DNA from: Treponema primitia ZAS-2
Lineage (GTDB): Bacteria; Spirochaetota; Spirochaetia; Treponematales; Breznakiellaceae
Direction of reading: 5' to 3'
Assembly (NCBI RefSeq): GCF_000214375.1
Contig: NC_015578.1
Location: forward strand, 3,410,001-3,474,000
Length of the DNA stretch: 64,000 nt
Shown: positions 33,465 through 39,770 of the stretch, piece by piece
Numbering within the stretch: position 1 is the first letter of the stretch
Layout of the letters: the number at the start of each line of letters is the position of its first letter
The notes under the pieces: model-generated
Told to the model about the DNA's origin: nothing
What the model saw: the letters and a program-made list of their open reading frames with translations, nothing else
Databases searched by the model: none
Translations under genes and position numbers: made by a program

Positions 33465-34061
33465 GTGATTAATATAGAACACTTGTGGGACCCGGATTGG
33501 GTCGAGCAAAACAAAGAATTCCCGTATCAGTTTCATTTCAAGCTTACACTAATCGGTAAAGTCTGTCGGCTGTTGCTTGGCAAACGTTTTGTTTACTTTG
33601 ATCACATTTTAAGTTTTCACAACATTGGGACTGCTGGTGATCTTGATAAAACAAATATTTTGTATACTGAAAATCGCTTTATCAAACTAAAGGCGATTGT
33701 GGTGTTTCGGGATAGCACTGTTCTCCGGGAATTGTGGAACTATGAGAATCCAAAACGCGGTGATGAGTTTCCATGCCTGCACAAATACCTTCGCCACTGT
33801 TCAAACGAAAGAGTAGGTAAAAGAATGGGTAGCCCATATCAGGATCAATATTACTATGAATCTTTTCGCACGCTCAAAGAACAAGTAGAAAAACAGGTGA
33901 AAAAAATATGGAGGACAATAGTGAGACGTGGCGGAGTTAGGGTAGATCCGGTCTATAGGCATGATTTCCTGGAAAGCTGCCAACGTACTTTTGACGAGAA
34001 ATATTTCAAGGAACAAAAGAAGATGAGAAAAGATACTAAGAAAAAAAATAAAGGAGGGTAA
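33465..34061 (+). CDS. Hypothetical protein (GTG start)
   Basis: The 198-residue protein starts at GTG 33465, with AAGGAGGG at ideal distance. It begins MINIEHLWDPDWVEQNKEFP, is rich in aromatic and basic residues and ends with a Lys-rich tail (KKMRKDTKKKNKGG). A short hydrophobic segment (FKLTLIGKVCRLLLGKRFVY) may touch membrane. It lies 2 bp before the next gene and probably forms an operon with it. No known family is recognised. Confidence 0.68.
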   Translation: MINIEHLWDPDWVEQNKEFPYQFHFKLTLIGKVCRLLLGKRFVYFDHILSFHNIGTAGDLDKTNILYTENRFIKLKAIVVFRDSTVLRELWNYENPKRGDEFPCLHKYLRHCSNERVGKRMGSPYQDQYYYESFRTLKEQVEKQVKKIWRTIVRRGGVRVDPVYRHDFLESCQRTFDEKYFKEQKKMRKDTKKKNKGG

Positions 34062-34063
34062 AG

Positions 34064-34984
34064 ATGTTTGAAAGATTATTTCACCGATCTTACTGGAATG
34101 CACCATCATATATAAAAGAACCATGGGAAGAATATAATTATATTGAACTTGAAATAAAAATCTATAAAGGCGAGTTTGTTCCGAAAGACAAGACCCCAGA
34201 GTATCTTACCAGGAAGTACCATGAAGATGTATTGGCGGAACAAAAAGCCAGATTCGAGCATGACTTAACCGAAGCCCGGCGATTAAACCCTAAACTATCC
34301 TCACGCATGTTTTATTACCGGCAAATCAACAAAGGCATTGGCTATAGGAATTACATACCGTTCATCTCTTGGCAATATCTCGTTTGGTTGATTTATCGCA
34401 AAATAACAGGATTCCTTCAGTGGAATATTGGTTGGCCAATTCGGGAACTTTTACAGTTAGTACCCAGGCGTCCGCCTGACTATCCATCCGATGTGTTGGT
34501 CAGCGGTGATGAAGATGTGATGCCGACATTCCGGGAATGGGTCTCAGAACGGATAGAGGAAATACATACCAGAGGAGGGTATATGGCTAATTATCTGGAA
34601 ATAATTACGAGAAGAAAAGGATTGGATACAATACGTGAGATTATTGAAGATGTTGTAAAATGTCCTGAACCGAAGGACCGGCAAGGAGTATTCATCAGGG
34701 ATGATGATACCAACGAGTTTCTCGGTTTTATTGGCTGTTATGAGAATCCAAAGGATCATCAAGTTGTTGATGAATTATTGGCATTCAGATTTGACAAAAC
34801 CGGTATCCCCACGAATGATGTGGAGGAATATGTTCCCGAACTACTCAAGACTCATCGGGAAGTACGGTGGTCCGCCCATCGGCCAAATAAGCACGTAGTT
34901 ACGGCGTATACTTCGTTTGTAAGGCGTCTTGAAAAAGAAGGCTACAAGGTTAGCATCGGGTACTTGCGGGATTTTAAATTATAG
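34064..34984 (+). CDS. Hypothetical protein with possible internal start
   Basis: The 306-residue protein starts MFERLFHRSYWNAPSYIKEP; AAAGGAGGG precedes the ATG. A Trp/Tyr-rich segment (FISWQYLVWLIYRKITGFLQ) at about residues 103-125 could be membrane-bound. The second half from Met 174 (MANYLEIITRRKGLDTIREI) looks like a separate alpha/beta domain. An in-frame ATG at 34583 with AGAGGAGGG directly upstream could produce this half alone (133 residues). The family is unknown. Confidence 0.65.
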   Translation: MFERLFHRSYWNAPSYIKEPWEEYNYIELEIKIYKGEFVPKDKTPEYLTRKYHEDVLAEQKARFEHDLTEARRLNPKLSSRMFYYRQINKGIGYRNYIPFISWQYLVWLIYRKITGFLQWNIGWPIRELLQLVPRRPPDYPSDVLVSGDEDVMPTFREWVSERIEEIHTRGGYMANYLEIITRRKGLDTIREIIEDVVKCPEPKDRQGVFIRDDDTNEFLGFIGCYENPKDHQVVDELLAFRFDKTGIPTNDVEEYVPELLKTHREVRWSAHRPNKHVVTAYTSFVRRLEKEGYKVSIGYLRDFKL

Positions 34985-35171
34985 CGGAGGGCAGTCAGAT
35001 TTAGCCTGGTGTTCTTTTGTGTAAAGGCAAAAGAACCGGAACAACCGGTACAATAATAAGTATTTAGGAAGTTTTCTAGCAATAGAAAATAAAACCTTAT
35101 TGGCAATTTCGGCTGCCTTTTTTTATTCGAGTCCGGAAAGGGGACATTTAAATAGAGAAATGGGGGTTTCT

Positions 35172-35873
35172 ATGAACCTTTATGAACAACTTGATTATAT
35201 TTTCAGTCTTGAGGACTTTACCGATACCAAAATAAAAGACCAAGCCATTCTGGATGAATATGTGAAATTTCGATACGATGGCCATATCAAAATAGACCCC
35301 TGGCTGGATCATGATGAATTCCGGATAGATTCGCTCCAATATCTCATTGATATAAACGCCAATTATTTCGGATATGCATTTGATACCAATAGAAAATCCG
35401 CAGGCTTCTTAATCGGGAGAATTCCGGGTTTTAATAACCATCGGCAGCAGAGAAACAACGTCAAAAAATACATCGCCTATCTTGAGAGTCAACGGAATGC
35501 GAAAGATGAGTTCATTATGATACAACTTGGCGGTGGTAGTGGAGAACGGTTTAGTGATGTTGTCAGAAACACAATCGGAGTTTCAATATCGCAATGTGCC
35601 TGGCTCACTTTTTTCAAGACCATGGAAAGTTTTCACGGAAAAGGATATGGTAAGCAACTTATCACTGATTTTATAGCGCAAGCGAAGAACTACCCTATTA
35701 TCGTACTAACAACCACCGATTCCAATTTTGGTTTCTATGAACACATGGGCTTTGCGAGAGTATGGGATAAAAAAATCAAGGGAAAAGAACACCATTTTAT
35801 TTATGCGTATACCGCCAATGCTAAAACTATGAAAAAATATCGCCAAAAAGAGAAGGCGCTTAAAATTACATAA
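35172..35873 (+). CDS. GNAT-family N-acetyltransferase
   Basis: The 233-residue protein ends with a GNAT fold: GVSISQCAWLTFFKTMESFH, then GKGYGKQLITDFIAQAK (the acetyl-CoA motif x-x-G-x-G), YPIIVLTTTDSNFGFYEHMG and FARVWDKKI. The N-terminal 90 residues are an extra domain. ATG 35172 follows GGGGG at suitable distance; another ATG at 35160 is possible. GNAT enzymes in mobile elements are often toxins or modifiers of tRNA or antibiotics; the substrate cannot be told. Confidence 0.78.
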   Translation: MNLYEQLDYIFSLEDFTDTKIKDQAILDEYVKFRYDGHIKIDPWLDHDEFRIDSLQYLIDINANYFGYAFDTNRKSAGFLIGRIPGFNNHRQQRNNVKKYIAYLESQRNAKDEFIMIQLGGGSGERFSDVVRNTIGVSISQCAWLTFFKTMESFHGKGYGKQLITDFIAQAKNYPIIVLTTTDSNFGFYEHMGFARVWDKKIKGKEHHFIYAYTANAKTMKKYRQKEKALKIT

Positions 35874-35879
35874 ACCTAT

Positions 35880-35907
35880 CCGGTCCCTTCTATGGGGCCG
35901 GGTTTTT
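35880..35907 (+). terminator. Terminator after the GNAT gene
   Basis: CCGGTCCC pairs with GGGGCCGG (one wobble) around TTCTAT and is followed by G and five T. It also resembles the leader hairpins. Confidence 0.75.
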
Positions 35908-36058
35908 ATCTCTTTTTACCCTGTGGATTGGATTCCTCGTCGGAGACCTTGCCCATGAGTTCCAGCGAGGAGTTTACCAGGGAGGCCATATCAACGGTCA
36001 GCTATATTCAAGAGAATATTAGGGGGCTTGTGGACTACGATAATTTTACCCGGTGGAT

Positions 36059-36307
36059 TTATTCGCGGCAGAAGCTTTTGACATAGTCGGCGTCCGGCTG
36101 CAATTCAGACAATTCCTCTGCGGATAGGCCAGTGATGGCCATGATCTGGTCCGCATACAGACCGTGGTGTTGTAGCTGGTGGGCTATCTCGTCCATCAAG
36201 GCGGTATAGGCTATGATCATGCCCTCCTCTTTGCCTTCGGCAAATCCCTCTCTGCGGCCCTGTGCCAGCCCTTTTTGATAGGCAAAAAACGTAGTTTTTC
36301 TGTGCAT
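36059..36307 (-). pseudogene. C-terminal remnant of an Rpn-family nuclease/transposase
   Basis: The 82-residue frame reads TTFFAYQKGLAQGRREGFAE, then GKEEGMIIAYTALMDEIAHQ and MAITGLSAEELSELQPD. This is the typical tail of Rpn (YhgA-like, PD-(D/E)XK) proteins with their Q-G-x-x-E-G repeats and the I-x-x-x-T-G-L-S-x-E-E-I end. The roughly 200-residue nuclease domain is missing, so it is a fragment, although it has its own ATG. Confidence 0.7.
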
Positions 36308-36391
36308 AAAAAGCCTCCGATACGATACGGCTTGTATATGGATTTTGCTTTAATGGGGGAAAATATTTTTAGGTACTAGTACGGCGATAGC

Positions 36392-36422
36392 AAACAAAGC
36401 CCGGTAACCCCGGGCTTTGTTT
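36392..36422. terminator. Bidirectional terminator
   Basis: AAACAAAGCCCGG (36392-36404) pairs exactly with CCGGGCTTTGTTT (36410-36422). It ends transcription of the leftward BspA-like lipoprotein gene. Confidence 0.75.
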
Positions 36423-36447
36423 CGTCAGCTAGTTTTTCGCCTTGCGC

Positions 36448-38583
36448 TTACCCTTCCACAAACGTTACCGTTACGTTGCCGCCCCAGGGCGTGGAGGTGC
36501 AGGCCGCTTCGTAGGCAGCCTTGCGTCCGGGGGGAACCGTGATGGTGATGGCCTGCCCCACAAGGCCGTTGAAGATGGGCGCTGTTGGGGGGCTGGCCCC
36601 CAGCACCAGTGAGCCCAGGGCGGTACAACCGGTGAAGGCATGGCTGCCGAAGGACACGACCTGGGGGAAGCTCCCGGTTTCCAGGGCGGCGCAGCCGCTG
36701 AAGGCAGCGCCGGCAATGGACGTGGCCAGGGGAAAGTCCACCGCCGCGAGGCTGCCGCAGCCGGAGAAGGCCTCCTTCCCCGCCGATTCAAGCGCCGGGA
36801 AGGAGACGCCCTCCAGGGCAGCGCAGTCCCGGAGCCCGTTTTCCCCAATCGCCGTAACGCCCCCGCCGCTGACCTGCCGGAGCCGGGAAAAGCCGCCCAG
36901 GGCCGACTTAATCGCCGACCCGGCCTTGGCCCCGCCGCCGATAGTCGCCACCGAAGCCGACAGGGTAAGGGCGGTAAAGCGCTCCCGGATAGCCTGCTGT
37001 TCCTCCGCTGACCCGCTGAGGGCATAGGCGATGCTCTCCCCCGTGCAGCCCCCCAGGTCCAGGGCAATGTCGCCGGCGGGCAGGGCCGCCACCGCCGCCG
37101 CATAGAGCGCCCCCAGGCCGCCGGACAAATCCAGGCCGCTGACCCGCAGCTCCCAAGCCTCGCCGGGCCCCGGGCCTGTCCCGCCCGGGGCCGCCGGCAG
37201 GGCCGCCACTGCCGCCCCGATGGCGGCGGCAAGCTCCGCCTGGGAAGCCCCGGCGCCCACGGTTATTGCCAGGGCATAGGGGGTTCCCGTCTCTGGCTCC
37301 GCTTCCGGGTCCGGCTCCGCTTCCGGCAGGTCCGCCGGCAAGGCCGCCGTCACCGTGAAGGGGAGGAGCTTCGCATAAGGAACCCCCTCCCGGACTCCCC
37401 GAAAGGTGAGGGAGTGGGGCCGCGCATCGTAGTCCGCGGCGTTCAGGGTAATGCTGCCATCCCCCGCGCCAATCTCCTCGCCGTCCACATACCAGGCAAC
37501 CGCGCTGTATCCCTCCGCACTGAGAGTGACGGCGCTATTCGCCCCGGTCCCGGAAAGCACGATAGGCCCGCCGTACCCGGAAAGCGTAAGCTCGTGGGCA
37601 AGGCTAAGCCCCACCGTAATACTGAGGCCGCCCGTCGCAGGTGTCCCCGCAGGTGGCTCCGTCGCAGGTGGCTCCGTCGTGGGCGGTTCCGTCGTGGGCG
37701 GCGCAGGAGGCTCCGGCGCGACAGCCAAGTCATCATCGGTAAAGACATAATCCGGCCCCGCCGCCTCGGTGGTCAGGCCGGGGTAGAGGTGGATCAGCTC
37801 GGTCCGCCCGGCGCTCAAGCCGCCCTTGGCAAGCCTGATGGTCAGGAGGTAATACCCCCCCGGCAGCTCGATGGTCCCGGCATTCACCCCCGCCGTCAGG
37901 GTCCGGGTTCCCCCGTCCACCGCCGCATCCGCCCCGTCAAGGCCGGCCCTGGTCAGGGTCAGGGCCCCCGCACTGAGGCCGCCGGGCACGGCCACCGTAT
38001 AGGCGAAGGTCCCCGCCCCGTCCCCCGGCGCCAGGGTGATGCGCTCCGCCACGCTCTCCCCGGCGCTCACCGTAAGCGCCGCCCAGCCCGCCGCCGCCGC
38101 CGTGGCCGCGCCGGCATGGTACGCCCGGGCCGTGATAATCCAGTCCCCAACCGCAAGCTCCACGGTTTCCGCCACACCGGGGCTCAAGGCCACCGTCCCA
38201 TGACTCGCCGTCGGGTGGGAAAAGCTCACCTCAAACCGGTCGAAATCCGCCGCCGGGTACAAGGTCCGAGCGGACTGGCCAAGCGCATCACCAATGGTGA
38301 TAGTCACCCGCCCATACCCGCCGCCGCCCCCGGCCTCGGCTCCGGATGGCCCCGCAGGGCCCGCAGGCCCGGCCGGCCCCATGGGCCCCGCCGGCCCCTC
38401 GCAGCCCGTAAGCAGCGCCCCGGCCAACAGCACAGCAAGCACAGCCTTCCAAGCCCCGGTCCATGGAGTTTTGGCTATGCCAAAACTCCAAGACGAAAAA
38501 GGCGCCACGCGCCTTTTTCGTCCCGCCAGAACCGCCAACTTGGCGGCAGCCCCGGCGCTGACAAAGTAACACCTATCTTTCAT
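36448..38583 (-). CDS. Surface lipoprotein with collagen-like stretch and BspA-like leucine-rich repeats
   Basis: The 711-residue protein has a lipoprotein signal (AVLAVLLAGALLTGC). Directly after the lipid Cys come Gly-x-y triplets (GPAGPMGPAGPAGPAGPSG), then Gly-rich linker, beta domains, a Pro/Thr repeat (PPTTEPPTTEPPATEPP, about residues 294-312) and a C-terminal part with BspA/LRR_5-type repeats (IGENGLRDCAALEGVSFPAL; FSGCGSLAAVDFPLA). Such proteins sit on the cell surface and bind host or neighbour cells. Two palindromic repeats (38465-38489, 38494-38520) are translated within the N-region of the signal peptide. It is convergent with the GNAT side and ends at a strong terminator. Confidence 0.82.
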   Translation of the reverse strand: MKDRCYFVSAGAAAKLAVLAGRKRRVAPFSSWSFGIAKTPWTGAWKAVLAVLLAGALLTGCEGPAGPMGPAGPAGPAGPSGAEAGGGGGYGRVTITIGDALGQSARTLYPAADFDRFEVSFSHPTASHGTVALSPGVAETVELAVGDWIITARAYHAGAATAAAAGWAALTVSAGESVAERITLAPGDGAGTFAYTVAVPGGLSAGALTLTRAGLDGADAAVDGGTRTLTAGVNAGTIELPGGYYLLTIRLAKGGLSAGRTELIHLYPGLTTEAAGPDYVFTDDDLAVAPEPPAPPTTEPPTTEPPATEPPAGTPATGGLSITVGLSLAHELTLSGYGGPIVLSGTGANSAVTLSAEGYSAVAWYVDGEEIGAGDGSITLNAADYDARPHSLTFRGVREGVPYAKLLPFTVTAALPADLPEAEPDPEAEPETGTPYALAITVGAGASQAELAAAIGAAVAALPAAPGGTGPGPGEAWELRVSGLDLSGGLGALYAAAVAALPAGDIALDLGGCTGESIAYALSGSAEEQQAIRERFTALTLSASVATIGGGAKAGSAIKSALGGFSRLRQVSGGGVTAIGENGLRDCAALEGVSFPALESAGKEAFSGCGSLAAVDFPLATSIAGAAFSGCAALETGSFPQVVSFGSHAFTGCTALGSLVLGASPPTAPIFNGLVGQAITITVPPGRKAAYEAACTSTPWGGNVTVTFVEG
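38465..38489. repeat. Palindromic repeat, family A, inside a signal-peptide region
   Basis: GGAGTTTTGGC and GCCAAAACTCC surround TAT. It encodes WSFGIAKTP in the leftward lipoprotein. Related copies are at 41558-41582 and 42016-42040. Confidence 0.8.
38494..38520. repeat. Palindromic repeat inside a signal-peptide region
   Basis: CGAAAAAGGCG and CGCCTTTTTCG surround five bases. It encodes RKRRVAPFS in the leftward lipoprotein, directly beside the family A copy. Confidence 0.75.
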
Positions 38584-38784
38584 AGCAACTCCTCGGACCT
38601 ACTGGTCCACATGCACAGGGTTTTCCCCCATACACCCCCCTTTATGGAGCCGCCGTGAAAAATGCTTTAGCGGGAACTTATTTTTTGTGCGATTTTTTGT
38701 TTTTTTCGGGAAAAACGGCGCCTGCCGCCCAACAGCGTTTTCTTGCTATACAGAGCCGGGTATGGTAGTATAGGGGGTATGGAT

Positions 38785-39036
38785 ATGGAGTTACAGATCA
38801 TCTGTATTCCCTCAGCTTTCAGGCATGGTGTTACTGAAGCGGACATTCAATGGGCCTTTAATACCGTCAAGTATGACCACCTTGTGGTCGGGTTTGATAA
38901 CAAATACCTGTTGTTGGGCTTCGATACCAAGGGTAATCCGCTGGAAGTGATGTACCATGATTTGGGCGAAAACAGGGTGAAGGTATTTCATGCCATGACC
39001 TGTAGGAAAGAACTTATTCCATTGATGAACGAATAG
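38785..39036 (+). CDS. Putative toxin of a type II toxin-antitoxin pair
   Basis: The 83-residue protein has the pattern AFRHGVTEADIQWAFNTVKY, then DNKYLLLGFDTKGNPLEVMY and VKVFHAMTCRKELIPLM. This resembles small toxins of the BrnT-like kind (G-x-D-x-x-G-x-x-L-E-V-x-Y followed by H-A-M-x-x-R). ATG 38785 with AGGGGG seven bases upstream is chosen; ATG 38779 is too close to the ribosome site. An antitoxin-like gene follows 9 bp later. Confidence 0.65.
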   Translation: MELQIICIPSAFRHGVTEADIQWAFNTVKYDHLVVGFDNKYLLLGFDTKGNPLEVMYHDLGENRVKVFHAMTCRKELIPLMNE

Positions 39037-39045
39037 GAGAACCGT

Positions 39046-39276
39046 ATGCAAGACATTACCGACCGGGAAGGGGAAGCGCTGGACGAATACTATACCACCC
39101 ATTTACCAACAACCGATCCGTCCAAAGGCGGCGTTACCACCCGGCAGGGCTTTCGCATGGTGGCGCTCGACCGCCTTTCAGAGGACTACCTGGTAACCAG
39201 GGCGATTGCTACCCACAAGACCCCTACGGAGATCATCGGCGAGCTGGTCCGGGAGAAAATCGCCGCTTCTGCATAA
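39046..39276 (+). CDS. Putative antitoxin
   Basis: The 76-residue protein starts MQDITDREGEALDEYYTTHL and contains RLSEDYLVTRAIATHKTPTE, IIGELVREKIAAS, a pattern like ribbon-helix-helix antitoxins with a C-terminal helix. It follows the toxin-like gene by 9 bp with AGGAG in between. A second antitoxin-like gene and a broken toxin lie on the other strand 100 bp away. Confidence 0.6.
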   Translation: MQDITDREGEALDEYYTTHLPTTDPSKGGVTTRQGFRMVALDRLSEDYLVTRAIATHKTPTEIIGELVREKIAASA

Positions 39277-39305
39277 GCGCACGCTCCGGTTGCTCCCTTT
39301 TCCCT

Positions 39306-39362
39306 GGGAACCGGCGGGGGGCGGCAAGTTCCGCAGGAACTTGCCGCCCCCCGCCGGTTCCC
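39306..39362. repeat. Perfect 27-bp inverted repeat with a 3-base loop
   Basis: The arms (39306-39332 and 39336-39362) match perfectly around GCA and contain GGCAAGTTCC / GGAACTTGCC, the family C palindrome also at 41993-42013. T-rich sequence follows at 39366-39370. It lies between two convergent toxin-antitoxin pairs and probably ends both transcripts. Confidence 0.85.
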
Positions 39363-39378
39363 CCCTTTTTCCGGGCGC

Positions 39379-39582
39379 CTATTCTGCGGCGTCCAACGCC
39401 GCTTGCAGCGCAGCACGCGCCTGGGGGTCCAGCTTCCGGGGTTTCGCGCTGCGCTGGCTGTGGGGGTTTGGGATGGCCCGGTACGCCCCTCGATCCAGTG
39501 CGGCATACACATCGGCCACCAGTACATCGGCCACCGCATCGGTAATCGGCGTGCCATCGTCCAGTGTTTCAATCCTGTCCAT
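39379..39582 (-). CDS. Putative antitoxin of a second, damaged pair
   Basis: The 67-residue protein starts MDRIETLDDGTPITDAVADV and ends LDPQARAALQAALDAAE. ATG 39582 has GGAGG upstream and overlaps the end of the toxin fragment by 14 bp, an overlap usual in toxin-antitoxin pairs. An upstream ATG at 39603 in the same frame would overlap the fragment further. The family is only inferred from this context. Confidence 0.55.
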   Translation of the reverse strand: MDRIETLDDGTPITDAVADVLVADVYAALDRGAYRAIPNPHSQRSAKPRKLDPQARAALQAALDAAE

Positions 39583-39722
39583 CCGGACCTCCCTCGGACC
39601 CACCGGCCCGCTGCAATTTTTTCAGTATGTCGATAACGTTCTTAGTCGCTTTCATGGCGTGGATGACAATCTCCTCGCCGTTAATCTTTACCACGGTAAC
39701 CACTTCCAGCGCCCGCCCCCCC
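39569..39722 (-). pseudogene. Truncated toxin fragment
   Basis: The leftward frame reads ALEVVTVVKINGEEIVIHAM, then KATKNVIDILKKLQ to a TGA at 39569-39571. It matches the C-terminal half of the toxin-like protein at 38785-39036 (L-E-V-x-Y ... H-A-M-x-x-R). The 5' half is missing and a C-run and a terminator of the next gene follow immediately. The antitoxin gene remains intact. Confidence 0.6.
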
Positions 39723-39726
39723 CCCT

Positions 39727-39754
39727 AAAAAAAAGCCCGGTATCCCCGGGCTTT
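39727..39754 (-). terminator. Terminator of the GLUG lipoprotein gene
   Basis: AAAAGCCCGG pairs with CCGGGCTTTT around a short loop, 16 bp beyond the stop codon of the leftward gene. Its core equals that of the terminator at 36392-36422. Confidence 0.75.
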
Positions 39755-39770
39755 TGTATCCGCAGTCTTG

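Noticed and set aside
35892-36086. A 64-codon + strand frame after the GNAT gene
   Set aside because: It starts inside a terminator and has no ribosome site; part overlaps the Rpn remnant. It may be a decayed end of some gene but is not supported.
37414-38658. A 414-codon + strand frame across the BspA-like lipoprotein
   Set aside because: It is antisense and extremely Arg/Pro/Gly-rich; the opposite strand encodes signal peptide, lipobox and known repeats.
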